DNA of 64,000 bases, taken from NCBI RefSeq assembly GCF_003952525.1, contig NZ_CP034451.1, forward strand, positions 1,488,001-1,552,000, written 5' to 3'. Shown here piece after piece: positions 51,989 through 60,415 of the stretch. The notes under the pieces were generated by a model that worked only from the letters and a program-made list of their open reading frames with translations, did not search any database and was not told the origin of the DNA. Positions within the stretch are counted from its first letter, which is position 1, and each line of letters opens with the position of its first letter. The stretch is from Mesorhizobium sp. M3A.F.Ca.ET.080.04.2.1 (GTDB taxonomy: Bacteria > Pseudomonadota > Alphaproteobacteria > Rhizobiales > Rhizobiaceae). The position numbers were made by a program, and so were the translations under genes.

Positions 51989-52624
51989 ATGCGCAGATTT
52001 CTTCTCGTCGCCGCCAGCGTCGCCGCTCTCGCCGCCACGGCGGGCGTCGCGCTCTCGCAAGATGCCAAGATGAGCTTCTTCGTCACCAGCGTCGGCTCCG
52101 GCAAGGGCGCCGACCTTGGCGGGCTGAAGGGTGCCGACGCGCATTGCGCCTCGCTGGCGGAAGCCGCCGGCGTCACCGGCAAGACCTGGCACGCCTATCT
52201 TTCGACCAGCGCCGAAGACGCCCGCGACCGCATCGGCAAGGGCCCCTGGCTCAACGCCAAGGGCGAGAAGATCGCCGACGACGTCGCCTCGCTGCACGGC
52301 GACGCGAACGGCATCACCAAGCAGACGGCGCTCGACGAGAAAGGCGAGGTGGTGAATGGACGCGGCGACGAGCCGAACCGCCACGACATCCTGACCGGTT
52401 CGAAGCCCGACGGCACAAAGATTGCCGACCAGACCTGCGGCGACTGGACGATGAGCGGCGCCGAGGGTGCGGCGATGATGGGCCACCACGACCGCATGGG
52501 CCTCGACGATTCGGCCGCCGCCAAATCGTGGAACTCCTCGCATGCCTCGCGCGGCGGCTGCAGCCAGGAGGCGCTCAAGGGCACAGGCGGCGACGGCCTG
52601 TTCTACTGCTTCGCCGTCGAGTGA
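51989..52624 (+). CDS. Secreted lectin-like protein (DUF1554/endostatin-like fold suggested)
   Basis: 211 aa with signal peptide (RFLLVAASVAALAATAGVAL, cleavage after ALSQ). Mature part: FFVTSVGSGKGADLGGLKGA, DAHCASLAEAAGV, KTWHAYLST, RIGKGPWLNAKG, and RHDILTGSKPDG, closing with CGDWTMSG ... GGCSQEALKGTGGDGLFYCF. The four Cys and WHAYLST/NRHDILTGS pattern suit the C-type-lectin-like fold of leptospiral endostatin-like proteins; rhizobial homologues are often called lectin. GGAGG lies six bases before the ATG. Ligand unknown. Confidence 0.65.
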   Translation: MRRFLLVAASVAALAATAGVALSQDAKMSFFVTSVGSGKGADLGGLKGADAHCASLAEAAGVTGKTWHAYLSTSAEDARDRIGKGPWLNAKGEKIADDVASLHGDANGITKQTALDEKGEVVNGRGDEPNRHDILTGSKPDGTKIADQTCGDWTMSGAEGAAMMGHHDRMGLDDSAAAKSWNSSHASRGGCSQEALKGTGGDGLFYCFAVE

Positions 52625-52660
52625 TAGCTTTACGCGGCGTTCGGTTCACGGGTCTGTGAT

Positions 52661-52689
52661 CGCGCGGCGGAGCATCGCTCCGCCGCGCG
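52661..52689 (+). terminator. Strong 13-bp hairpin after the lectin-like gene
   Basis: CGCGCGGCGGAGC (52661-52673), loop ATC, GCTCCGCCGCGCG (52677-52689), then TGCTTT. Very stable; the short T-run makes it a probable but imperfect intrinsic terminator, 37 bases after the stop. Confidence 0.65.
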
Positions 52690-52759
52690 TGCTTTCGCCA
52701 GGAGCGGCGAGTTGCTAGGATCGCTCCGACTCCGACATCCAGCAAAGCGAGGAATTCCC

Positions 52760-52984
52760 ATGGCTGCCACTCCCAGCGTAGCGTTGGTCTGGTATCTGGT
52801 GATCGCCGGCCCGCAAGGCGGCATGGTGGTGCTGCCCAGCACCTTCGACACCCGCGAACAGTGCACCAATGCCATCACCGAATATCAGAAGCAGCCGACG
52901 CCGCAGGGCTGGGCCGTGCAGTGCGTGCCGAGCGCCTCGCCCTTCACCGATGAAGGGGATGCCGAAGAGCCCTCTGCGCAGTAG
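52760..52984 (+). CDS. Small conserved protein, function unknown
   Basis: 74 aa. GAGGA lies seven bases before ATG 52760. ALVWYLVIAGPQGGMVVLP suggests a strand or short hydrophobic segment, then FDTREQCTNAI ... WAVQCVPSAS with two Cys. The pattern (Trp-Tyr-Leu, single Cys pair, FDTREQC) recurs in small rhizobial proteins of unknown role, likely exported or periplasmic in type though no signal peptide is clear. Confidence 0.55.
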   Translation: MAATPSVALVWYLVIAGPQGGMVVLPSTFDTREQCTNAITEYQKQPTPQGWAVQCVPSASPFTDEGDAEEPSAQ

Positions 52985-53021
52985 CGACGTCCGGCGCGTC
53001 GCTTCACGCTGGCGGGACAGC

Positions 53022-53182
53022 GCCCCCCTTTGTCCTGCCGGACATTTCCCCCCTTGAGGCCACTTGGGGAGATCAGTTGTCATGCCCGTCTTCGCCAAAC
53101 TCAAATGTCGCAAGAGTGAGCGAGGCGCGAAAGTTGCCAATCTCCCTCCTTGTGGGGAACGATTTCCGGCAGGACAGAGGGA
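53022..53182. repeat. Intergenic inverted-repeat element, CCGGACATCTCCCCC family, copy 4 (degenerate)
   Basis: Left arm 53022-53075 contains GTCCTGCCGGACATTTCCCC with a small insertion (CCACTTG); right arm 53140-53182 ends GGCAGGACAGAGGG. The centre again contains CGTCTTCGCCAAAC. More diverged than copies 1-3. Confidence 0.7.
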
Positions 53183-53272
53183 GCGCGGCGGACGCGACAC
53201 TTATCGTTCCTCTCACCCTTTGACATCAGCCGCCTCGGCCATACCTTTGCGGGAGACGCTCCCGGAGGCATC

Positions 53273-54775
53273 ATGCGGTCCACGCTGAAACTCGTCCCCC
53301 TCGTCCTGCTGACCCTCGCCGCCTTGGCGCATCCGGCCGTTGCCGAAACACCGGAACGGCCCGCTCCCACCGGCGGCGTGCTTTCGCTGCTGCCGTCGCC
53401 GCAGGTCACCAGCCATTCGATCACGCTTGCCGGGCGCAAGCTCGACTATCAGGCCAAGGCCGGCACGCTGTCGCTGCTGTCCGGCAAAGGCGAGGTCACG
53501 GCCGAGATATTCTACGTCGCCTATAGCCAGCAAGCACCCGCGCCGGCCAAACAGCGGCCTGTCACCTTCGTCTTCAACGGCGGGCCCGGGGCGGCGTCGG
53601 CTTATCTGCATCTCGGGGCGCTCGGTCCGCGCGTCATCGCGACCGCGGCCGACGGCGAATTCCTGCCACCGCCGCAAAAGCTCGTCGACAATCCGGACAG
53701 CTGGCTCGACATGACCGATCTCGTCTTCGTCGATCCGGTCGGCACCGGCTACAGCCGCGAGGCGCCCGGCCATGACGCCAAGGAGTTCTGGGGCGTCGAC
53801 CAGGACGCCAAGTCGGTCGGCGCCTTCATCCGGCTCTATCTGGCGCAGAACGGCCGCACAGCTTCACCGCTGTTCCTCGCCGGCGAGAGCTATGGCGGCT
53901 TCCGCGCCGCGCTGCTCGCCCGGACGCTGCAGGAAGATGTCGGCCTGAGCCCCAGCGGCATCGTGCTGATCTCGCCGGCGCTGGAGTTCATGCTGGTTCG
54001 ACCGGACCAGTTCGACCAATTGCACTGGGCGCTGGAGCTGCCGGCGCTGGCGGCGGCGCGGCTCGGAGCCGACGGGATCGGCGGCGAGGCGCTGCGCAGC
54101 AGGCTGGCCGAGGTCGAGCATTACGCGCTTGGCGACTATCTGACGGCGCTTACCAGCGGGCTGGAGCAAGGCGGAAAGCTGGCCAGCGGTCGCGTGGCGG
54201 AGATCACCGGCCTGCCCCTCGACCTCGTGCGGCGGAACTTCGCGCGCATCCCGACCGGCCTCTTCGCCAAGGAGTTCTCGCGCGCCAACGGCAAAGTGCT
54301 CAGTCCCTACGACGCCATGATCGGCACTGCCGACATCGCGCCGCAAAGCGCGCAGGCCGGCGGTCCCGATCCGGTGCTCGACGGCAGCATTCCGGCGCTG
54401 ACCTCTGCCTTCGTCGCCTATGCGCGTGATGAACTGAACTTCCACACCGATATGAGCTATCGCCTGCTCAATGGCGAGGTCAGCCACGGCTGGGATTATG
54501 GCAGTTCGGAGCAAGGCTATGCCGGCGTGATGAACGACCTGCAACGGGCGCGCTCGCTCAATCCTTCGCTCGGCGTCGTCATCGTCAACGGCTACACCGA
54601 CCTCGTCACCCCCTATCTCGCCTCACGCTACCTGGTGAACCAGATCCCAACGCTCGCCGGCGCCAAGCCGATCCGCCTCGACGTCGTCGAGGGCGGGCAC
54701 ATGATGTATTTCAGGCCGGACGGCAGGCGCGCGCTGAAGGAGGCGGCCTCGGAGCTCTACCAGGCGACGCAGTAG
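53273..54775 (+). CDS. Secreted S10 family serine carboxypeptidase-like peptidase
   Basis: 500 aa with signal peptide (KLVPLVLLTLAALAHPAVAE). FNGGPGAASAYLHLG is the oxyanion region; GESYGGFRAALL (Ser near 205), VNGYTDLVTPY (Asp near 443) and VEGGHMMYF (His near 475) complete the alpha/beta-hydrolase triad. Acts in the periplasm on peptide C-termini by family analogy. GGAGG is seven bases from the ATG. Confidence 0.88.
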   Translation: MRSTLKLVPLVLLTLAALAHPAVAETPERPAPTGGVLSLLPSPQVTSHSITLAGRKLDYQAKAGTLSLLSGKGEVTAEIFYVAYSQQAPAPAKQRPVTFVFNGGPGAASAYLHLGALGPRVIATAADGEFLPPPQKLVDNPDSWLDMTDLVFVDPVGTGYSREAPGHDAKEFWGVDQDAKSVGAFIRLYLAQNGRTASPLFLAGESYGGFRAALLARTLQEDVGLSPSGIVLISPALEFMLVRPDQFDQLHWALELPALAAARLGADGIGGEALRSRLAEVEHYALGDYLTALTSGLEQGGKLASGRVAEITGLPLDLVRRNFARIPTGLFAKEFSRANGKVLSPYDAMIGTADIAPQSAQAGGPDPVLDGSIPALTSAFVAYARDELNFHTDMSYRLLNGEVSHGWDYGSSEQGYAGVMNDLQRARSLNPSLGVVIVNGYTDLVTPYLASRYLVNQIPTLAGAKPIRLDVVEGGHMMYFRPDGRRALKEAASELYQATQ

Positions 54776-54926
54776 GCGCTTTCGCTCTGGCCCACCCCCT
54801 GCCCCAACGCAACCGCTGCGCTGGAGCAGCGAGCGGCAAGAATTCGCCCCTATAGCAAGGGCATTGCGCAAGTGGTGAAGCGCTCATGACACAAGGCTGT
54901 CAGCAGCAACGAATTAGTCTGGCACC

Positions 54927-55841
54927 ATGACGGACACAATCGACTCGCCGGAAGTCGCAGGCAGCGTCGCCAACCCGGCGGCCGAGCGCACGCTGGGCAT
55001 CGCGCTGGTTTCGGCTTCTGCGGTCGCCTTCGCGCTGACCGGCGTGCTGACGAAATCGATCCATGCCGATCCGCTGACCATCACCTGCTGGCGCGGTTTC
55101 TTCGGCTCGATCCTGATCTCCTTCTATGTGCTGTGGCGGCGGCGACGGTCGGGCGGACGCGAGAGTCTCAGGCTCGGCTGGCGCGGCTGGCTGCTCGCGA
55201 TCGTAGGCGCGGCGGCCAGCATCGCCTTCATCGCCGCCTTCAAATTCACCTATGTCGCCAACGTCGCGGTCATCTACGCAACCTCGCCCTTCATTGCAGC
55301 GCTGCTAGCCTTCCTGCTAGTGCGGGAGAAATTCCGGCTGCAGACGATGCTGGCGGCGGCGGTATCGCTTTGCGGCGTCGCGATCATGGTCGGCTCGGGC
55401 ATGGGCAGCGGCCATCTGTTCGGAGACGGGCTGGCGCTTCTGATGACCGCCGGCAGCGCGCTCTACATGATCATGGTGCGCGCCTTCCGCGACTCGCCCG
55501 TGGTCTGGGCCGGCGCCGTGTCGGCGTTCCTGCTGTTCGTGCTTGGCTGGTTCGTCACCGATCCGCTGGCCGTATCCACCCGCGACGTGGTGCTGCTCGC
55601 CACCTTCGGCTGTTCCTTCGCTTTGGCCTCGATCCTGTGGACGGAGGGCTCACGATTGATCCCCGCGGCCGAATCCGGCCTGCTCGGTTCGGCCGAGGTG
55701 CCATTCGCCATCCTCTTTGCCCTGTTGTTCCTCGGCGAAGTTCCGCCTGCAGCCAGCATCGTCGGCGGCGCGATCGTGCTTTGCGCGGTGTTCGCTCACG
55801 CCGGGCGTGATTGGCTCAAGGCCAAATCGGTGCGCGCATAA
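54927..55841 (+). CDS. EamA family (DMT) transporter
   Basis: 304 aa, ten predicted spans in two EamA repeats (residues 20-155 and 165-295). GVLTKSIHADPLTITCWRG starts the first; LLGSAEVPFAILFALLFLGE, the typical EamA helix, is in the second. Probable metabolite or amino acid exporter; substrate not predictable. Confidence 0.88.
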   Translation: MTDTIDSPEVAGSVANPAAERTLGIALVSASAVAFALTGVLTKSIHADPLTITCWRGFFGSILISFYVLWRRRRSGGRESLRLGWRGWLLAIVGAAASIAFIAAFKFTYVANVAVIYATSPFIAALLAFLLVREKFRLQTMLAAAVSLCGVAIMVGSGMGSGHLFGDGLALLMTAGSALYMIMVRAFRDSPVVWAGAVSAFLLFVLGWFVTDPLAVSTRDVVLLATFGCSFALASILWTEGSRLIPAAESGLLGSAEVPFAILFALLFLGEVPPAASIVGGAIVLCAVFAHAGRDWLKAKSVRA

Positions 55842-55857
55842 ATTTTTTTGCGGTCGC

Positions 55858-55882
55858 GGAACCAATATTCGGCTGGAGCATT
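55858..55882 (+). promoter_or_regulatory. Candidate EcfG/RpoE2 (general stress) promoter
   Basis: GGAAC (55858-55862), 18 bases, then TT (55881-55882) within TTGTT. This fits the GGAAC-N18-19-TT pattern reported for Sinorhizobium RpoE2. It lies immediately ahead of the candidate small RNA. Confidence 0.5.
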
Positions 55883-55888
55883 GTTAGA

Positions 55889-55974
55889 TCGACGGGTCAC
55901 CCCCCAAGTCCCCCCCAAACCCCTCGACCCGTCCGACTAGAAGCCGACCCGCAAAAAGGTCGGCTTTTTCTTTT
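55889..55974 (+). ncRNA. Candidate small RNA with C-rich loop (GsrN-like)
   Basis: Two hairpins in about 86 nt and no reading frame. First: GACGGGTC (55891-55898) and GACCCGTC (55926-55933) hold a 27-nt loop that is almost all C with a few A (ACCCCCCAAGTCCCCCCC and on). Second: AAGCCGACC (55941-55949) and GGTCGGCTT (55958-55966) with a CGCAAAAA loop and a T-rich tail, an intrinsic terminator. The C-rich loop could pair with Shine-Dalgarno sequences, as described for Caulobacter GsrN, a sigma-T-dependent RNA. Start is inferred from the promoter; the assignment to GsrN is by architecture only. Confidence 0.6.
55941..55974 (+). terminator. Rho-independent terminator of the candidate small RNA
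   Basis: Nine-base perfect stem (55941-55949 with 55958-55966) followed by TTTCTTTT. It could also end read-through from the EamA gene. Confidence 0.8.
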
Positions 55975-56117
55975 GGGGAATTTCCATTCACGACGGTATT
56001 GCCAGGCCGCTGCCGAGAAGCTCCGCCAGATCGGCATAAAGGCCGTAAGCCGGATTGTGCCGCCTGCTGAAGGCGGGCGGACACGTTTGGGCATCAAGCC
56101 AATAGGCTCATTTTACG

Positions 56118-56855
56118 TCAATCCTGCGCCGTCGGGCGCACCACGATGCTGCCGATCTCGACGTCGCCGGGTTGTTCGATTGCGAATGCGATCGCCCGTG
56201 CGATCGCCTCCGGCGAAATGGCAAGCTCTTGCTTGCGCTTTTGGATCGCCGCTTTGATGTCCGCATTGCCAATGGTGTCATCCGCGAAGGTCGTGTCGAT
56301 AAAACCCGGAGATACTTCCGTCACGCGCAGGTGTGGACCGGATTCCTGCCGTAGCGCTTCGGTAGCTGTCCGCAGCGCGTTCTTGGTCGCAGCGTAGACG
56401 CCCATTGTCGGCATGATCTTGATGCCAGCCGTCGAGATGACGTTGATGACGTGGCCGCTGTCCTGGCGGCTGAACACGGGCAGCGCCGCAGCGATGCCGT
56501 AAAGCGCGCCCTTCAGGTTCACGTCGATCATGGCGTCCCAGGCATCGACCTCCAGAGCATCGAAGCGCGAGAGCGGCCCGATACCTGCATTGTTGACGAT
56601 TACGTCAAGCCGCCCGAACCGCTTGCAGGCGAAGCCGACCAGCGCGTCCAGATCATCGCGCTTCGTCACGTCGGTTGCCCGGTAGATAGCTTCGCCGCCC
56701 GCCGCTTCGATCTCGCCCGCGACAGCAGCGATCTCCGCCTCGCTTCGCGCACCGAGCGCGAGACGCGCGCCGCGCGCAGCAAGATGAATAGCGGTCGCTC
56801 GGCCGATGCCGCGCCCTGCTCCGGTGATGGCTACGATCTTGTTCGCTATGGTCAT
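56118..56855 (-). CDS. SDR family oxidoreductase
   Basis: 245 aa. ITGAGRGIGRATAIHLA cofactor loop, VNNAGIGPLSRFD, and catalytic YAATKNALRTA. GGAG lies eight bases before ATG 56855. Classic-type SDR resembling YdfG/serine-dehydrogenase-like members; substrate unknown. Divergent from the AraC gene, with about 70 bases between starts, so a regulator-target pair is likely. Confidence 0.88.
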   Translation of the reverse strand: MTIANKIVAITGAGRGIGRATAIHLAARGARLALGARSEAEIAAVAGEIEAAGGEAIYRATDVTKRDDLDALVGFACKRFGRLDVIVNNAGIGPLSRFDALEVDAWDAMIDVNLKGALYGIAAALPVFSRQDSGHVINVISTAGIKIMPTMGVYAATKNALRTATEALRQESGPHLRVTEVSPGFIDTTFADDTIGNADIKAAIQKRKQELAISPEAIARAIAFAIEQPGDVEIGSIVVRPTAQD

Positions 56856-56928
56856 GACAAAGGCTCCGTTTTCTGAGTGCAAAGCCAGCCTATGCGTTGC
56901 GGGTCGGATGATCTATGCTCAAACGGCC

Positions 56929-57849
56929 ATGCTTTTATCGCGATCCGCCGAAACTACATCCGATCCACTCTCCGAGGTTCTTGCGGCGCTCGGTGCGCTG
57001 AGCGTTCGTGGGACTGGCCTCAAAGCGGCAGGAGACTGGGCGCTCGCCTTCGACGGACGAGCGCGGCTGAAGTTCGTCGCGATCACACGTGGCCGATGCT
57101 GGCTTCTGCTTCCGGATCATCCGCCGGAAGCACTCGTGGAAGGCGATGTCGTTCTCATCAGCAACACGCGCTACACGGTGGCCAGCAATCCGGCGGTCGA
57201 ACCGATCGACGGTATGCCGCTCTACGCTTCACCGGGACAGGACATGGTGTGCCTCGGCGCGGGTGACGAGACGGCCATGATCGGCGGCGGAAGCGGCTTT
57301 GCGGCCGGCGCCGCCTCATTCGTACTGGACGCGCTCCCCACGTTCGTGCGTGTTGACCGGGCCTCGCCCACCGCCGAGGCTGTCGAAAGGACGCTGGAAT
57401 TTCTGAGGACGGAGGTCAGCAGCGCGGAACTAGGCGGTTCGCTCGTCGCCGAGCGGTTGGCGGAAATCCTCGTCGTCGCGGCGGTCCGCGCTTTCGTGGC
57501 TACGAGTCCTGCAACCAGTGTCGGCTGGATTACCGCGCTGGCGGATCCACGGATCGGCAAGGCACTTAGACTGTTGCACGGCGATGTCGCGCGTCGTTGG
57601 ACGGTGCCGATGCTGGCATCGGAGGTGGGCATGTCACGCTCGGCCTTCACGCAGCGCTTCGCCGACCGTGTCGGCCGCCCACCGCTCGGCTACCTTACCC
57701 ACTGGCGCATGGTTCTGGCAAAGCGAAAGCTTAGCGCTGGCCACACCGTCGCGGCGGTTGCCGCTGCGGTCGGCTACGAATCGCAGAGCGCCTTTTCTCA
57801 TGCCTTCAAGCGAGCCTTTGGCCGTACACCGCGGGGTGATGGCCGATGA
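56929..57849 (+). CDS. AraC family transcriptional regulator (cupin_6 N-terminus)
   Basis: 306 aa from ATG 56929 (56908 is an in-frame alternative). DPLSEVLAALGALSVRGTGL and LKFVAITRGRCWLLLPDHPP form the cupin sensor; the end has two helix-turn-helix units, WTVPMLASEVGMSRSAFTQRF and HTVAAVAAAVGYESQSAFSHAF, with GRPPLGYLTHWRM between. Such cupin_6 AraC proteins often control the neighbouring reductase, here the divergent SDR. Confidence 0.88.
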   Translation: MLLSRSAETTSDPLSEVLAALGALSVRGTGLKAAGDWALAFDGRARLKFVAITRGRCWLLLPDHPPEALVEGDVVLISNTRYTVASNPAVEPIDGMPLYASPGQDMVCLGAGDETAMIGGGSGFAAGAASFVLDALPTFVRVDRASPTAEAVERTLEFLRTEVSSAELGGSLVAERLAEILVVAAVRAFVATSPATSVGWITALADPRIGKALRLLHGDVARRWTVPMLASEVGMSRSAFTQRFADRVGRPPLGYLTHWRMVLAKRKLSAGHTVAAVAAAVGYESQSAFSHAFKRAFGRTPRGDGR

Positions 57850-58027
57850 TACTCTTTCCAGCGGTCGTTCCTTACCGCGCCTTGAACAGCGACAGCTTTT
57901 CATCGCTGCATCATATGGCGATCGAAGCACTGCATCCGCCCGCATTGACGCCGGCCCCACTTACGTTACCCTCTGCGCCGAAGCGGCCATCAAGAGCCGC
58001 GCCTGGAGGACGCTGGGAGAGAGCGGC

Positions 58028-60250
58028 ATGATGCTGACTTTGGCGCTGCTTGCGGGCCTTGTCTTTGCCTGGCTGCTGATCGGCGTGATCGAGAGGTTCC
58101 GCCTCGACCTGCGCCTTACCCAGGCGCTGCTCTATGTGCCGTTCAAGCTCGCCTACCGGATCGCGGACGAGCGCATCCGCATCGCCCGCAACGCGCAGAC
58201 GCCGGTCATCTACGTGGTCACGCATCAGTCGCGCATCGAGCCGGCGCTGATGCTGTCGCTGCTGCCCGACGACACGCTGCACATACTCGACGAAGCCTCC
58301 GCCCGCTCCCCCTGGCTGGAGCCGTGGCGCGAGCTTGGCCGCACCATCGCCTTCAACGCCGAGCATGTCTTCGTCAGCCGCCGGCTGGTACGCGTGCTGA
58401 AGGGCAAGGGGCGGCTCGCGGTCTACCTGCCCGAAGCCGTCGAGCCCGACGTCAAGTCGTTCCGGCTGTTTCGCGCCATCACTCGCATTGCGATGCAGGC
58501 TGACGCCCGCATCGTGCCGATCTTCGTCGCCGGCGCACGCGACCTGCCGATGTCGCTTAGGCCGGCCGAAAGCGCGCCGCGGCACTGGTTCCCACGCCTG
58601 TCGCTGAGTGTGCTGGAGCCGATGACGATTGCCGAGCTGGTGGCGCGCAACCCCGACCAGGCCTCCAACACCAACGCGCTGTTCGACCGCATCGCCGAAG
58701 CGCGGCTCTATGGCACCAACCTTGATCGCGGCCTGTTTCTCGCCATGCGCGACGCGGCCGACCGCGTCGGCGCCTCGCATCCGATCGTAGAGGACGTCAT
58801 TTCAGGTGCGCTGAGCTACCGCAAGCTGTTCATCGGCGCCCGCGTGCTTGGTCGCCGCTTCGAGGGCGTGACGGCGCCGGGCGAGGCGGTAGGGCTGCTG
58901 CTGCCCAACGCCAATGGCGTGGTGCTTTCCTTCGTTGGCCTGGTCTCGGCGGGACGCGTGGCGGCCATGATCAACTATACGGCCGGCCCGGCGAGCGTCA
59001 CCGCAGCGGTCCGTACCGCCGTCATCCGCACTGTGGTGTCGTCGCGCGCCTTCATCGAGAAGGCGGGAATCGGCGACGTCGTCGCCGCAGTCGAGGCGGG
59101 CGGCGCAAAGATGCTGTGGCTGGAGGATTTGCGCGACAGCGTGACGACGCTCGACAAGGTGGCCGCCGCGCTTTTCTGGCGCTTCCCGCTGCAGCGGCAG
59201 GAGGCGGGAAAGCCGGCGGTGATCCTGTTCACCTCCGGCTCGGAAGGCACACCCAAGGCGGTCGTGCTGTCGCACCGCAGCCTGCATGCCAACGCCATGC
59301 AGGCGGAGGCGCGCATCACCATCTCGCCGGCCGACATCCTGCTCAACGTGCTGCCGGTGTTCCATTCCTTCGGCCTGACCGGCGGCACCATCCTGCCTTT
59401 GGTCACCGGGGTGAAGCTGTTCCTCTATCCTTCGCCGCTGCACTACAAGATCATCCCGGAGATCGCCCGCAAGGTGAAGCCGACGATCATGTTCGGCACC
59501 GACACCTTCCTCGCCAACTATGCCCGCACCGCCAAGGACGGCGATTTCTCCAGCCTGCGCTTCGTGGTGGCCGGCGCCGAGGCGGTGAAGCCGGAGACGC
59601 GGCACGTCTACCGCGACCGATTCCAGGCCTTGATCATCGAAGGTTTTGGGCTGACCGAGGCGGCACCCGTCGTGGCCGTGAACACCGCCATCCATGGCCG
59701 CGACGGCACGGTTGGGCGGCTGCTGCCGGCGATCCGCATGAAGCTGGAGCCGGTCGAGGGCATCAGCGATGCCGGCCGGCTATGGCTCGACGGCCCGAAC
59801 ATGATGATGGGCTACATGACCGCCGACCGTCCCGGCGAATTGCAGCCGCTCGAGGGCTGGCACGACACCGGCGACATCGTGTCGGTCGACCGCGACGGCT
59901 TTATCACCATTCGCGGACGGGCAAAACGCTTCGCCAAGATCGCCGGCGAGATGGTGTCGCTGGGCGCCGTCGAGATGCTGGTGCAGTCGCTATGGCCGGA
60001 AGAGCGCCATGCCGCGGTGGCGGTGCCCGACAAGCGGCGCGGCGAACGCATCGTGCTGGTCACCACCGCGGGCGACGCCAGCGCCGACGAGCTTCGCCAG
60101 TTCGGCAAGAAGGCGGGCGCGGCCGAACTGATGGTGCCCAACGACATCGTCAAGGTGGAGGAGATCCCGGTGCTGGGCTCGGGCAAGACCGACTATGTCT
60201 CGGCCCGCAAGCTGGCGATCGACCGCCTGGGGCTGAGCGCTGCGGCGTGA
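58028..60250 (+). CDS. Bifunctional acyltransferase / acyl-ACP synthetase (Aas-like)
   Basis: 740 aa. One N-terminal span, then a glycerophospholipid acyltransferase domain with THQSRIEPAL near residue 65 (His-x4-Glu instead of the usual His-x4-Asp) and VYLPEAV. From residue 260 an AMP-forming synthetase: VILFTSGSEGTPKAVVLSHR near 401, GFGLTEAAPVVAVNT and GWHDTGDIVSVDRDGF, closing GEMVSLGAVEML. Re-acylates lysophospholipid using ATP-activated fatty acid. ATGATG at 58028 follows GGGAGAG. Converges on pssA. Confidence 0.85.
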   Translation: MMLTLALLAGLVFAWLLIGVIERFRLDLRLTQALLYVPFKLAYRIADERIRIARNAQTPVIYVVTHQSRIEPALMLSLLPDDTLHILDEASARSPWLEPWRELGRTIAFNAEHVFVSRRLVRVLKGKGRLAVYLPEAVEPDVKSFRLFRAITRIAMQADARIVPIFVAGARDLPMSLRPAESAPRHWFPRLSLSVLEPMTIAELVARNPDQASNTNALFDRIAEARLYGTNLDRGLFLAMRDAADRVGASHPIVEDVISGALSYRKLFIGARVLGRRFEGVTAPGEAVGLLLPNANGVVLSFVGLVSAGRVAAMINYTAGPASVTAAVRTAVIRTVVSSRAFIEKAGIGDVVAAVEAGGAKMLWLEDLRDSVTTLDKVAAALFWRFPLQRQEAGKPAVILFTSGSEGTPKAVVLSHRSLHANAMQAEARITISPADILLNVLPVFHSFGLTGGTILPLVTGVKLFLYPSPLHYKIIPEIARKVKPTIMFGTDTFLANYARTAKDGDFSSLRFVVAGAEAVKPETRHVYRDRFQALIIEGFGLTEAAPVVAVNTAIHGRDGTVGRLLPAIRMKLEPVEGISDAGRLWLDGPNMMMGYMTADRPGELQPLEGWHDTGDIVSVDRDGFITIRGRAKRFAKIAGEMVSLGAVEMLVQSLWPEERHAAVAVPDKRRGERIVLVTTAGDASADELRQFGKKAGAAELMVPNDIVKVEEIPVLGSGKTDYVSARKLAIDRLGLSAAA

Positions 60251-60406
60251 TCTCCCCCCTTGAGGGGGAGATGGCCGCGAAAGCGGCCAGAGGGGATCGG
60301 TCCGACTGGGCTCGACCTCTTACCGCAGGCGAAGGAGGTTGGCGCTTCACGCGCGGCGACCCCCTCTGTCGCCTTCGGCGACATCTCCCCCTCGAGGAGG
60401 GAGATT
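60250..60406. repeat. Intergenic inverted-repeat element, variant copy 5
   Basis: TCTCCCCCCTTGAGGGGGAG with GCGGCCAGAGGGG on the left (60250-60294) and CCCCTCTGTCGCCTTCGGCG with ACATCTCCCCC on the right (60360-60406). The core CTGCCGGAC is replaced by CGCCTTCGGCG/CCGCGAAAGCGG hairpins, a variant of the same family; arm order is opposite to copies 1-4. It lies between convergent genes. Confidence 0.7.
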
Positions 60407-60415
60407 GGGCGACCC

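Noticed and set aside
53150..53272. N-terminal extension of the S10 peptidase gene
   Set aside because: It lies over repeat copy 4; the ATG at 53273 has an ideal ribosome site and starts a clear signal peptide.
55976..56140. Frame reading GNFHSRRYCQAAAEKLRQIG after the small RNA terminator
   Set aside because: It looks faintly like a short SPOR-type or degraded domain, but has no start codon of its own, no ribosome site, and overlaps the SDR 3' end; too weak to call a gene.
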